Translations under genes and position numbers: made by a program | The notes under the pieces: generated by a model | Told to the model about the DNA's origin: nothing | The model's database searches: none | The model's input: only the letters and a program-made list of their open reading frames with translations | DNA from: Mytilus trossulus | Lineage: Eukaryota; Mollusca; Bivalvia; Mytilida; Mytilidae | Direction of reading: 5' to 3' | Assembly: GCF_036588685.1 (NCBI RefSeq) | Contig: NC_086382.1 | Coordinates: forward strand, 3,261,001-3,325,000 | DNA length: 64,000 nucleotides | Part shown: in pieces, positions 1-12,400 of the stretch | Layout of the letters: each line of letters begins with the position of its first letter | Position numbering within the stretch: the first letter of the stretch is position 1

Positions 1-545
1 CTTTTTATATAATTGATTAGGCTGTATTCTAATGATATTCATAAGCAAATATATTATATATATGTACAATATCTTATTGTTTTTTAATAGTACTGATTAT
101 ACAGTCTCTCATAAATCTTTTAAGATTGGCACATACAATGTGAATTTAAAGTTTGTTGTTATACATGTATGTTTTATGTACCTGTATGAATATTTTATTG
201 TGTAAATTTATGTAATTGTATGTGGTGAAACTTTAATAAAATATTAAATCTGTGTTTGATTCAGTATTTGATGAGGTCCTGTCATTCTTTGATGTGTTAT
301 AACATAACGTGATGAGGTAAAACCACGTGCCTATTTTGGGAAAAATATGTTGTATTTTAAACCGATTTCCATATGTTGTGTGTTTGATGTGCTTTCTTCA
401 TGTGTATTTTTTCATATTCTACATTCCTCGATTTGTGGTATTTGTATATCCCCTTGGTATATTCAAACCCTCCCCTTTAACATTAGACGTAGGCAGATAT
501 GTTTTTCTAGTGTCTGTCTGTTTAGAAATGACATCGAAACATCCA
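1..545. other. AT-rich non-coding stretch
   Basis: I see no gene, splice-flanked coding exon or clear repeat here. The open frames near 327-559 overlap one another in different frames and look like chance ORFs in AT-rich DNA. Confidence 0.5.
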
Positions 546-716
546 TGTTAAAGTCATAAGAAACCTCAAATCAAAAAAATATAATGCATATGTTTTTATA
601 ACTCAATGGATAGTTTTCATTGTAAAACTAATGTACATATACTTTTTTCTGAAGAAAATTCTTTAATTTATATATATTTAGAAGAAGTTTACTTTATTTG
701 AATTGCTTCCTTCCAG
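546..716 (+). repeat. dispersed repeat, copy 1 (pair with 28331-28502)
   Basis: This stretch matches 28331-28502 in the same orientation over about 170 bp. Shared blocks include AATGCATATGTTTTT, CTCAATGGATAGTTTTCATT and TTTTTTCTGAAGAAAATT. The copies differ by small indels and substitutions. No coding capacity or terminal structure is visible, so the class is unknown. Confidence 0.75.
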
Positions 717-813
717 CAATCAATTCCCCCGATATATTTTCCGTATGCAAGGTGACCTCAGTGTGACCCATCTCGTAAAAATCCGGTGACCACAATACGC
801 ATGGATGTCCTTA

Positions 814-2514
814 CAGCTAATACATTAATGCTAGCAAGACAAATCTTTGTTTGGCTTGCTTGCTTTGCTTGTATCAATGTTTGCTCAAGCATGGCAATTA
901 AGATAGGCGGGGCTTCAGCATGTATACATCATCCTTAAATTTTATTGGACGTTATGTTTGAAGTTAAGGACAGTCACACTAAATTTTAAACATCACAAGA
1001 TGACAAATATAAAGCGCAATCGTAGAAATGGAAGCCAAAACATTGTATTTGTTTTTTTCTCGAAGATATGCATTTTTTATCATCCAACTGAAAAGACTGT
1101 CGTCAAGTACTTTTATTAAAACAAAAAAGCTATTCGAACACACCTACTCTGATTTCGAGTGATTCATTACATAGGTATTTCATTTGACCCATTCATTTCA
1201 TCTTTTAGTACTGTGATTTTTTTATGCTATAACGTCAACCTGTAGCTTTGCTATATAAAAATGATAGAATCTGAAGCGAGATGATGTATCAAATATTCTT
1301 TCTTTGTACGTTTTCAACACAAAATATTCATCTCAAACACACCCTAACATAAGAAGGTGCACTTGATTTTCTAATAAAAGGGATACATTAATAAGGGGGG
1401 ATGACTTAATTATTTTATTTATTATGTCTATTGTTATTGAATATTGCGCACTTTGGATTAATTTTTGCTTGTAAACCTTCAAACTGATTATTCTTTGTTT
1501 ATAGAGAAGGCGATAAGTGCTTTCTGTTATGTTTACTTCACAGGCGCTTGGGTCTATGATGTTTTTTTTTTTTTTTTTTTTTTTATTAAAATATTCAATT
1601 TTCTATATTTATAATACATAACTATCACTTCTGAGCGTGTCTCACCTAGTTTCGAGTGATTTAAACGACCCAGAGAAAACACCCAATTTTACTATCCATA
1701 CTAACTCTTAAAATAACAATTTTCTTCTCAAATACGAGTGTTTTATTGTAAAAAACAACCATTTGCATAAGTTTTTAATTTATCTATTACATAGTTAAGT
1801 AGAACAGTTAGATATCAAGTCGACGACATGGTTATCTATCAAGTTGGATGAAGAAAATTCTTCTTTTTTTTTTAATTAATACAGACGGAGAACATATCAA
1901 TCTATAAGTTTACTTATTTCCGTGTCTATCTTTCCATTACGTGACTCAAGAAAAAAAATCAAAAAATTGGAAACAATTGTATCAAAAAGAGAAAATCGAG
2001 CGAACCTCCTTATGTTAGGGTGTGTTTGAGATGAATAATTTCTCTAAAAAACGCACAAAGGAAGAACATTTGATACATCATCTCGCTTCAGATTCTATCA
2101 TTTTTATATAGCAAAGCAAAATCACAGTACTAAAAGATGAAATATATGGGTCAAATGAAATACCTATGTAATGAATCACTAAATCAGAGAAGGTGTGTTC
2201 GAATAATTATTTTGCTTTTCTAAAAGTACTTGACGACAGTCTTTTCAGTTGGATGATGAAAATGCATATCTTCGCGAAAAAACAAATACATTTTTTGGCT
2301 TCCATTTCTACGATTGCGCTTTATATTTGTCATCCTGTGATGTTTAAAATTTAGTGTCCTTAACTTCAAACATAACCGTCCAATAAAATTTAAGTATGAC
2401 GTATACAAGCTGAAGCCCCGCCTATCTTAATTGCCATGCTTGAGCAAACATTGATACAAGCAAAGCAAGCAAGCCAAACAAAGATTTGTCTTGCTAGCAT
2501 TAAACAATTATCTG
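814..2514. mobile_element. foldback element with ~0.5-kb inverted arms
   Basis: The left arm (about 814-1357) is the imperfect reverse complement of the right arm (about 2006-2514). The arms share long blocks such as GCTAGCAAGACAAATC, AGGCGGGGCTTCAGC and CACACCCTAACATAAG. The spacer of about 650 bp holds a T tract (1561-1584) and no coding frame. The small open frame at 2220-2408 lies inside the right arm and is not a gene. Outer ends near CAG...CTG are ill-defined and I found no convincing target duplication. It is probably a non-autonomous foldback DNA transposon, superfamily unknown. Confidence 0.8.
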
Positions 2515-5500
2515 AATTTACATGTTAAACACGTGCTCAAATTCCATGCTTTTTTGTTTATTTTTCGTCAATTGTTGACAAACAGGTGACAATCGTTAAA
2601 CTTCGGCTTCAAAACACGAACTTTAATTACCTGCCATATTTTCACAACAACACTGACCGATTGAAAAAAAAAATGACGATTATACGAAATTACACAAAAA
2701 AAATGATAAATTCGAGCACAGAAGACTAAGTTTATGATGTTTGTATGCATTGGTTTAAGAATTGGAAGAACATTATTTTTCACCGGTCACTCGTTTGTTA
2801 TGACTTTAACACATCCTCCACGGCATATATTGAATTGAAAGAAAACTGCCAGTTGGCGTTGTCTTCATGTTATTATTTTTGTAAGTGTGCAATTCATTCC
2901 TGTTAAAATTTTAAATTTCTTTACAAATAAAAAAAATCAGTTTATCAACATTTTAATAATGATACAAAACACAATGGATTATCATAAAACTTGTAAATAA
3001 ACATAACGATGATTTCTGTATGATCTATTAACAAATTTTACCCCCAACAACGTTATAAACTAGACTTATCTTAAACAGAACATTTAATATTCATTAAAAC
3101 AAATGCATATCTTAAAATGAGTCTGAAAAAAAACCCGTCAAAAATAAACAAAGGTTAACATCCTGTTATATCTAAAATTTAAAAAAAAATGTTCAAGGTA
3201 GGAATGTATTGAAAGGCATCTAAAAAAGGGCAACATACTTTATTAAAAGATTAACTTTTAACATAAATATATATAAATAGAAGATGGTCCTCATTTCTGT
3301 ATTGTTTAACTTTTAAACTTATTTCTCTTTTTATTTGTGTTCATTTATTTTATTATTTGTGCCCATTTTCCTCTATACTTTATGTTTGCCCATTTCCCTC
3401 TATTCATTTTTAATTATTATTATAGTATCCTATTATTTCTATTCTTTTTTTCCGCCCATCTCTTTCAAAATAATATATATTTTATAAAATTATCATTTAA
3501 ACCCTTGTTCAAATTGGATAAAGTGCTTCGGATGCATGAAATTTATAACATGTCTTCATTTTATCATTATTTTGTGAATTTTTTAAACTTCAATTCCTGT
3601 AATGAGAGTCTGTCTGGAGTTTAAGGAATAGACAACTATGATAATGAAAAAAGGAAAAAAAATAAAAAAAAAATATGAAGAATAGGGTTAAAGTATAGAG
3701 ATTAACTAGTTAAAAAGATTAGGTAATACTTAAACGGTTTAAAAAATAATCAATGTACAGAATACAAATTCATGTAAATTGTAAAATCATTTTCGTGAGA
3801 ATTTTATAGAATAAGCGTCATTTTAAAGATTAAGAAAAATGTATTACAATGAAACAATATAGAAATAAAGGACCCTATCGATACCCTCTGTTTTAAAAAG
3901 GCACTTCATAACAGGCGTACATAAAATTATAAAGTTGAAAAATTTAAAACCCTGATATGATTATATGTATACTGATCGATAATGATAAAACATTTTGTTC
4001 CTAGATATAAGAAGATGAGTGACAATGACAATGAGACAACAGTTTACATACACTACTGATTGCGCAAATGCTGTGCTGCACTAAGCGCGACGAGCTGTAA
4101 TTTTCAAGTGATAATACTATATAAAACAAAGATAATTCATTTTCCTGCAATAACATATAATTCGTTTAAATTCTTTGGTAAAGAGATCACATAAGTAATG
4201 AGAATAAGGAGGCACATATATTCAATAAACAGATCCAGACCACTATAATTCAATTGTCAGAATACATTTGCATAAATTAGATTCCCAAATTACAAAATGT
4301 AAACAGCTTCTAAGACATTTCCCAATCAAAACAATGAACTGCGATGCATTGTTTGCTACTACGAGTTTACCGTCACGTAAGATTGTGCGAAATATGGTAA
4401 CTAGGTGCGGATTCTGCCATTCCAGGATAAAGTGGGGTACCAACCATATGTACCTATTCAAATGCGTTTAGAGGGTTCTAACCCCAGACCCTTGCTCTTG
4501 ACCACCACCGGTAACTAGTTAAATGGTGTTTAATCGAACGGAACACATACTACGTTATGTTCTTTCGTATCGCACATTTCTATACCTTTCAAACAATGCT
4601 CTTAAGAAAACAGTTGTTGGATATCAAGCATAACCCAAGTGGAATTATCGGCAGCAAACAAAAACCAGTTTAGTTGACTTTTGGCATAACCTGCCAGTTC
4701 ATCTAAAACATTATTCGTGTAACTTGTTCTTTAGATGAACTTAGGACGATTGGGTCTAAGAGCTTGGTGATCTGAGTATCATGTGAACGTATATATGTAT
4801 AAGTCGATCATGCATTGCTGGATTGGTTTGTTAAAATAGGGGAAATTGATATGATAATTGATGTTTAACCGTAAAATGTTGTGTACCCGAACTGCTAAAC
4901 AAAGCTTACATTCATTTTAACACAAACATACTATATATAATCATTTTAACTACGCATCTATAAAAAAAAAAAAAAATTATAACCACTCAATCGTTACTTC
5001 ATATTAACAAGGACGTTTGTGTACATGAGATTTTCAATTTGCCTTAATTGGTGAATTAGAAAATAATCCATCTGTCGTCATCCTAATTCATGCTACATAC
5101 ACAGTTTCAATTCCAAGGCAGTGTTATGAATGGTTAGAACATCAATGTACGCTTATGAAACATAAATGAATTCTCCAATGAATAATCCAATGAATTGTCT
5201 CCATATTTTTTTCGTCATTGGTATGTATTGGTTACTTATTTTCCCATAAATAGTTTTCAAGAATATTCACTCCTAAGTTGGTGTCATGACTTTTTTATTC
5301 CCTGAAATAGAAAAATATAGTTTTTTTTTGTATAATTTAAATTGAAATTGAAGTACCGCATGTTGACATATAATCAAACTACTTTAAGTTTTCCAGTCTT
5401 GTTTCTGAATAAAGATGATTTATAACTTGTAAAATCAGTTATGATTTAATGTTTGAAATCTGAATGGAATGTCATTATTTAAAATTTCAAAGTCGGCTAA

Positions 5501-5639
5501 TCAGGACAGTTTCCAAAACAGTCTGTAGTGATATCATGAACGGCTATGAAAAGTTATTATAAATCATAGAGTCATGATACTTCACTCGATTTAGAGTAGT
5601 GATGGCACCTAACCGGATATAAACCAATACCGAGGCGAT
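2515..5639. other. non-coding stretch
   Basis: No exon, tandem array or terminal inverted repeat stands out across these 3.1 kb. The longest frames (for example 3337-3624) are rich in Phe, Tyr and Ile, as expected from random AT-rich sequence. Confidence 0.4.
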
Positions 5640-5897
5640 ACAAGATATCAAGCAGAGATGACACGTTACCAGCTATCAAGCTGAGACGAGACATTACCAG
5701 ATATCAAGCAGAGACGAGACGTTTCCAGATATCCAGCAGAGATGAGACGTTACCAGATATCAAGCAATGATGAGACGTTACCAGATATCAAGCAGTGATG
5801 AGACATTACCAGATATCAAGCAGTGATGAGACATTACCAGATATCAAGCAGTGATGAGACGTTACCAGATATAAATTAGAGATGAGACGTTTCCAGA
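5640..5897 (+). repeat. 28-bp tandem repeat, left part
   Basis: About nine copies of a 28-bp unit of the form AGATATCAAGCAGTGATGAG plus ACGTTACC run head to tail. Units vary at CAGAG/CAGTG, GACG/GACA and TTACC/TTTCC. The array is interrupted at 5898 by an inserted element and resumes at 6404. Confidence 0.9.
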
Positions 5898-6403
5898 CAA
5901 ACTCCGGACAGTGATTGTTTCCGTTCCGGAACTATTTTCCTTTACTCCATCAGACAACTTTCGAGTTCATCCGTCACCGGAAAAAACTCGTCAATTATAC
6001 GCGCCTTTATCGCAGTCATCTGTGCGTTTAGGGGCGTCGTCACTTCCTTACAAGGTTGAGCGAGTGGTTGGAAAATTATAATTCTATATTGTACGAATTA
6101 TTCGGCAAATTGAATTCTAAAAATAGACAATCAACACTGCTGTCATTAGGGAATTGTCAGTAAGTACCTACAGAGCAACCATTATTTCTAGTTTATCCTG
6201 CACAAAAACGATCACTAAGACGCTTGATGAACGTAAATAGTGCAGGGATACAGGCGAGCCCCTCTATCTGGTAAATGACGTCATAAAGGCGTGCATAATT
6301 GACGAGTTTTTGCCGGTGACGGATGAACTCGAAAGTGGTCTATTAGTGTAGAGTAGTATTCGGGCCCGTATGCGGATCGGAACTGGAACTGCCGGGGAGT
6401 TTG
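5898..6403. mobile_element. 506-bp TIR element with 9-bp TSD, inserted in the 28-bp array
   Basis: The insert starts CAAACTCC and ends GGAGTTTG. It is flanked on both sides by GTTTCCAGA (5889-5897 and 6404-6412), a perfect 9-bp direct repeat. An inner inverted repeat of about 50 bp (around 5958-6008 and 6290-6340) contains TTCGAGTTCATCCGTCACCG. The insert is distinctly more GC-rich than its surroundings. No transposase is encoded. A 9-bp duplication suits MULE-type elements; reading the boundary one base out gives 8 bp, so hAT is not excluded. Confidence 0.8.
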
Positions 6404-6475
6404 GTTTCCAGATATCAAGTAGAGATGAGACGTTACCAGATATCTAGCAGAAATGAGACGTTACCATATATCAAT
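6404..6475 (+). repeat. 28-bp tandem repeat, right part
   Basis: The array broken at 5897 continues here for about 2.5 degraded units (TTTCCAGATATCAAGTAGAG and variants) and then fades out. Confidence 0.85.
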
Positions 6476-7172
6476 CAGCGTTAGAACATTTTCAAAGAGG
6501 GTCAACAGATACCAGAGGGACCTTCAGGTAGCACTAAACAGTTGGGAGTTTAGTTTCGCATTTTGGCCCCTGTGGATTTTTCAAATAGGAAAGTTATTGT
6601 GTAATACAATTCAATTTTAGACATATGAGTGCTAATTTAGCATTCAAAGATGGCTTATAAGAGCATCAAAATTATCTTTAACATGTTTTATTGGCTGTTC
6701 TCTCTTTGACAATCCGTACTTTCATAGCAAGACCGGCCATCGGTTTACAAACACTCTTTTTCTACAAGAAGTTTTGACGCAATCTTATAAAAAAAATGAG
6801 ATGAAAGACATGTGATTTTCATTGGATTTGCTGAATCATATATGGACACAGTTTCAGAAAAAGTATTACGTTAAGCGATTGAAATTCTACCCCCCCCCCC
6901 TATTTGCAATATTTTATAACAAATAAATGCAGATTGTTGCCATGGATACACCAAAAAGAAATTATATTTTACCATTTTATATACTGGATATGAAATCTAT
7001 GGAAGATTCTGATTACATACATATGCCCATATATGACACAAACAGTAAGCCTGATATTGCAAGAAAGCAATGAAAATGGGATGGTAAAACTCATAAGGGC
7101 AAATTTTAGTATTTTTTTCCTAACTGTTTATTGCTACCTCAAACTTGTTCAACTATTAAGCAGTGATGAGAG
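6476..7172. other. non-coding stretch
   Basis: No gene seen. There is a C10 homopolymer near 6891-6900. The phrase AGCAGTGATGAG near 7159 is a relic of the 28-bp unit, just before the 34-bp satellite begins. Confidence 0.45.
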
Positions 7173-9104
7173 AAGTTTTAACACGTAATCAGGATTTAAC
7201 ACGTTATCATAAACTAGTATTCAGAAGTTTTAACACGTTATCATAAACTAGTACTCAGAAGTTTTAACACGTTATCATAAACTAGTACTCAGAAGTTTTA
7301 ACACGTTATCATAAACTAGTACTCAGAAGTTTTAACACGTTATCATAAACTAGTATTCAGAAGTTTTAACACGTTATCATAAACTAGTACTCAGAAGTTT
7401 TAACACGTTATCATAAACTAGTATTCAGAAGTTTTAACACGTTATCATAAACTAGTACTCAGAAGTTTTAACACGTTATCATAAACTAGTACTCAGAAGA
7501 TTTAACACGTTATCATAAACTAGTATTCAGAAGTTTTAACACGTTATCATAAACTAGTACTCAGAAGTTTTAACACGTTATCATAAACTAGTATTCAGAA
7601 GTTTTAACACGTTATCATAAACTAGTATTCAGAAGTTTTAACACGTTATCATAAACTAGTATTCAGAAGTTTTAACACGTTATCATAAACTAGTATTCAG
7701 AAGTTTTAACACGTTATCATAAACTAGTACTCAGAAGATTTAACACGTTATCATAAACTAGTATTCAGAAGTTTTAACACGTTATCATAAACTAGTATTC
7801 AGAAGTTTTAACACGTTATCATAAACTAGTATTCAGAAGTTTTAACACGTTATCATAAACTAGTATTCAGAAGTTTTAACACGTTATCATAAACTAGTAT
7901 TCAGAAGTTTTAACACGTTATCATAAACTAGTACTCAGAAGTTTTAACACGTTATCATAAACTAGTATTCAGAAGTTTTAACACGTTATCATAAACTAGT
8001 ACTCAGAAGTTTACACGTTATCATAAACTAGTACTCAGAAGATTTAACACGTTATCATAAACTAGTATTCAGAAGTTTTAACACGTTATCATAAACTAGT
8101 ATTCAGAAGTTTTAACACGTTATCATAAACTAGTATTCAGAAGTTTTAACACGTTATCATAAACTAGTATTCAGAAGTTTTAACACGTTATCATAAACTA
8201 GTATTCAGAAGTTTTAACACGTTATCATAAACTAGTATTCAGAAGTTTTAACACGTTATCATAAACTAGTACTCAGAAGTTTTAACACGTTATCATAAAC
8301 TAGTACTCAGAAGTTTTAACACGTTATCATAAACTAGTACTCAGAAGATTTAACACGTTATCATAAACTAGTATTCAGAAGTTTTAACACGTTATCATAA
8401 ACTAGTATTCAGAAGTTTTAACACGTTATCATAAACTAGTATTCAGAAGTTTTAACACGTTATCATAAACTAGTATTCAGAAGTTTTAACACGTTATCAT
8501 AAACTAGTACTCAGAAGTTTTAACACGTTATCATAAACTAGTACTCAGAAGATTTAACACGTTATCATAAACTAGTATTCAGAAGTTTTAACACGTTATC
8601 ATAAACTAGTACTCAGAAGTTTTAACACGTTATCATAAACTAGTACTCAGAAGTTTTAACACGTTATCATAAACTAGTACTCAGAAGTTTTAACACGTTA
8701 TCATAAACTAGTATTCAGAAGTTTTAACACGTTATCATAAACTAGTACTCAGAAGTTTTAACACGTTATCATAAACTAGTACTCAGAAGTTTTAACACGT
8801 TATCATAAACTAGTACTCAGAAGATTTAACACGTTATCATAAACTATCAGAAGTTTTAACACGTTATCATAAACTAGTACTCAGAAGATTTAACACGTTA
8901 TCATAAACTAGTATTCAGAAGTTTTAACACGTTATCATAAACTAGTATTCAGAAGTTTTAACACGTTATCATAAACTAGTATTCAGAAGTTTTAACACGT
9001 TATCATAAACTAGTATTCAGAAGTTTTAACACGTTATCATAAACTAGTACTCAGAAGATTTAACACGTTATCATAAACTGGTATTCAAAAATGTTAACAC
9101 GTTG
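7173..9104 (+). repeat. 34-bp satellite array, ~57 units
   Basis: The unit is GTTTTAACACGTTATCATAA followed by ACTAGTAYTCAGAA, repeated head to tail with very high identity. Two diagnostic sites vary: C or T in AGTA(C/T)TC, and T or A in AG(T/A)TTT. All eight A-type units I found follow a C-type site. A few units are shortened (about 8010 and 8845). There are no spacers between units, so this is not a CRISPR. Edge units are degraded at both ends. The right edge lies about 125 bp from the stop codon of the GT7 gene and may fall in its 3' UTR. Confidence 0.97.
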
Positions 9105-9153
9105 CAGATTCCCATCATGTATAGTCTCATTCTTGGTCCTGACCTCAGTTACA

Positions 9154-9159
9154 TTTAAT
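9154..9159 (-). terminator. possible ATTAAA poly(A) signal of the GT7 gene
   Basis: On the minus strand an ATTAAA hexamer lies about 70 bp downstream of the GT7 stop codon, just before the satellite array. I saw no canonical AATAAA between the stop codon and the array. This is a positional guess only. Confidence 0.25.
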
Positions 9160-9229
9160 TTCTAATCTTTCTCGACTTCTTCCCTAGATACTACTTGTTT
9201 GTTCTTCCCGATTTAAAATAAAGATACTC

Positions 9230-9410
9230 TCACATATGCAAATATACTTCAGATAAAATACTTTTACATACCTTCAAAACTTCTTTTTCGTCAATGTCAA
9301 CAACGACTCGTGTATAGAGATGATTAAAGTCTATTTTTAATACTTTATACTTCAGGCTATTAATGCCATCAGTTTTGAAATACTTTTTACTGTCTTTCAG
9401 CATTTTAAAC
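9230..9410 (-). CDS. B4GALT-like: GT7 gene coding exon 6: C-terminus
   Basis: It begins after a GATTACAG acceptor, completes R363 and runs FKMLKDSKKYFKTDGINSLK then YKVLKIDFNHLYTRVVVDID, the usual family C-terminus. It stops at TGA (9230-9232) after ILSEVYLHM. A GTATGTA donor-like site lies inside (after EVLK), so a further spliced 3' exon is possible but not needed. Confidence 0.88.
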
Positions 9411-12400
9411 CTGTAATCAAGAATAAATGGAATGACATGTATCAATAACGTACTGTGGATTCACTTATTTTCGTTGATTTCAATTTTCGCGGACTGAAGA
9501 AAATTGTGTTTACTTCATTTAGTGGTTTAGCAAAAACCTTATTGTAAGCTGAACATTCAATTCGTGGTCTGTATTAACCACAGAAATCCGCGAAAATTGG
9601 TTTACAGCGAATAATATTGAATCCACAGTACTTAATAAATTCACTTAATAATTAATCATAGTTCAAAAATACTGTTAAGCGTATGCCAGAGATAGAATTG
9701 ATTTTATTTTTTTGTCGTAGTTCTTGATCTTTTTAATGAATCAAATCATAAGAGCAACTGTCTTGTTAGCTTCTGGAGGAATTCAAAACCTCGTTAGTCA
9801 CGCCCACTTGAATGATTCTTGAGGTATAATTAGTTTCCTTTGATTTGTAGATTATTCAGTTAACGCTGTTGTTATTAATGTATTATTGTGATTCTGGTTT
9901 TTTTTGTTTTTTTGTTACATCTTCTGACATCAGACTCGGACTTCTCTTGAACTGAAATTTAAATATGCGTATTGGTATGCGTTTACTTTTCTACATTGGC
10001 TAGAGGTATAGGGGGAGGGTTGAGATCTCATAAACATGCTTAACCCCGCCGCATTTTTGCGCCTGTCAGGAGCCTCTGGCCTTTGTTAGTCTTGTATTAT
10101 TTTAATTTTAGTTTCTTGTGTACTATTTGGAAATTAGTATATGGCATTCATTTTCATTGAACTAGTATATATTTGTTTAGGGGACAGCTGAAGGACGCCT
10201 CCGGGTGCGGGAATTTCTCGCTATATTGAAGACCTGTTGGTGACCTTCTGCTGTTATTTTTTCTATGGTCGGGTTGTTATCTCTTTGACACATTCCCCGT
10301 TTGCATTCTCAATTTTATTTTATATCTATAGGTGGCACGGTAGTATTAATTTTCATGACCAAGAGGCATAATGATAGCCGTTACAGAATTTTCAACACTT
10401 TTTTACACTGCCCACTTTTCTATATACACAGATAACTGAATTACTCTCATTTTAATATTAAAAAATGAATTTGAATACGCATCATGAAAGTTTACTTTTT
10501 TATACCTTAAAAAACCCAAGGCCACTAGCGCAGGGAATACAAAATTAAAAGATAAATTAGAAAAAATCATTTTCACATGAATGTCAAATTGCAACCAAAA
10601 CGTGTACGTATAAATTAGTCTGTCGGATAGAAACTTCTATTAACATCTTAAGCCTCAGTCATACTGTCACGTTTCAAGAGCTAAGTTTTACTACGTTTTA
10701 AAAGCGTAGCGAGGTGGGAATATACGTAACGAAGCGTACCGAAACGTAGTGATCTGTTGACCAAAAATGGACCTGCCCCGTATGTTTTAAAAATTCAACA
10801 ACAAAAGTAGCGAAAACTAAAACGAATTAGAAACCTAGTAAATACGTATCAAAGCTTATCGGAACGTAACAAAAGGTGCTTACTACGTATCGAACGTTGG
10901 TCTACACGTATTAGTACGTAGCAACCCGTGATAAGAACGTAGCAAAACGTGATAAGAATGCATCAAAAACCTAGTTAAACATAGCTTTCAAAATAACGGG
11001 ACATTCTAATTCAAAACGTAGTTGAAAAGTAGCATTTTAAAACGTAATAAAACGTTACAGTGTGGGCTTTACAGAGTATAAATAGACCTTCTTCTATGAT
11101 AAGCCAAAACAATTAGTTGGTCATTTGTCATTACCTCCCAGGATTAGCTTTATTTCCTGTTTCAGTTCCATGTTTAATCATCTTATAGCGAGCTATGTCC
11201 ATAGCATATCGGATTACTTTATATCCTGCGTTGTGAATTCTAAAAAAGAAGAAGAAAATCATGAAATAAAAATAATATGGAATATTGAGTTGTCTCTCTT
11301 TTCTTGACTGTTAGAATAAGTTTATGTTTCAAAAGAGGGACGAAAGATACCAAAGGGACAGTCAAACTCGTAAATCTAAAACAAACTGACAACGCCATGG
11401 CTAAAAATGAGAAAGACAAATAGAAAAACAATAGTACACATGACACAACATAGAAAACTAAAGAATAAACAACACGGACCCCTTGTACTTCATGTCTTTA
11501 TCTGTTTGAAGTGTGACCTTGAATATTGTAAAACAAGAAATGCCGTTCTTTTATATTTTGAGCACAAATACTAGAAAACTCAGTTAAAATAAAACAGGAT
11601 AAAAATTGGTTCGCTTCTATACAGAACTAGACTATTTATTTACTGGTTTTGTAATAATATGAGCAACACGAAGGCTGCCACATGTGGAGCAGGGTCTGCT
11701 TACCTTTCTGGAACATCTACGACCACCCCCAGTTTTTGATGGGATTCGTGTAGAATATGCATGTGATATGTGTCGCTTTACGCCTGCTCCTTACCTATTC
11801 CACATATCATCATCTTCACCTCCCCAGCCAAAATATCTGTTTGGAAACCCGTTGACTTTTTGGAACTGTTCCTTCGTTAAAGATGATACGCCTCCAAATA
11901 TTGCAGTGTAAGGCAATCTAAAATAAATACCACAGGTATAATCACATGTTATAACATTAAACGAATATCCAGAAATACCAACAAGAATGTAATAGGTAAC
12001 CTAAAAAAAAAGGGGGGGGGAAAGTATAAACCTATCTGGACAAAAGAGAGTACAGTCATCGAGAAGGATATGTGCATATGAAACAAGCTATAATAATCAA
12101 CTAAGCTAGGGCAATAACTCAGTCTACTTTAATTAGCTACAATTTGAATTTGAGGGAATGGTGGTAGGATGAACAATTTTGTTCTGCATTCCGCCAACGG
12201 ATAGATGACGTCACCATAAACAGTAGATCTAGACGTGAAGTCATGAACACCCTATGAAATTTACTAACCCCCTACGGATCCATTGGGTCACCACGTGATG
12301 GCGTTAAACCATTGACCCTCTGTGCGATAGAATATCGTATAATTCTTACCGGTATTTGAATTTATCTACTGCAACTGACATATGTCTTGGTTGTTTTGGA

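Noticed and set aside
7173..9104. Possible CRISPR array (regular short repeats)
   Set aside because: The 34-bp units are contiguous with no spacers, and the setting is a eukaryotic intron-bearing locus. It is a satellite.
11684..11911. Plus-strand ORF of 75 codons
   Set aside because: The first part is repeat sequence and the last part is antisense to GT7 exon 4.
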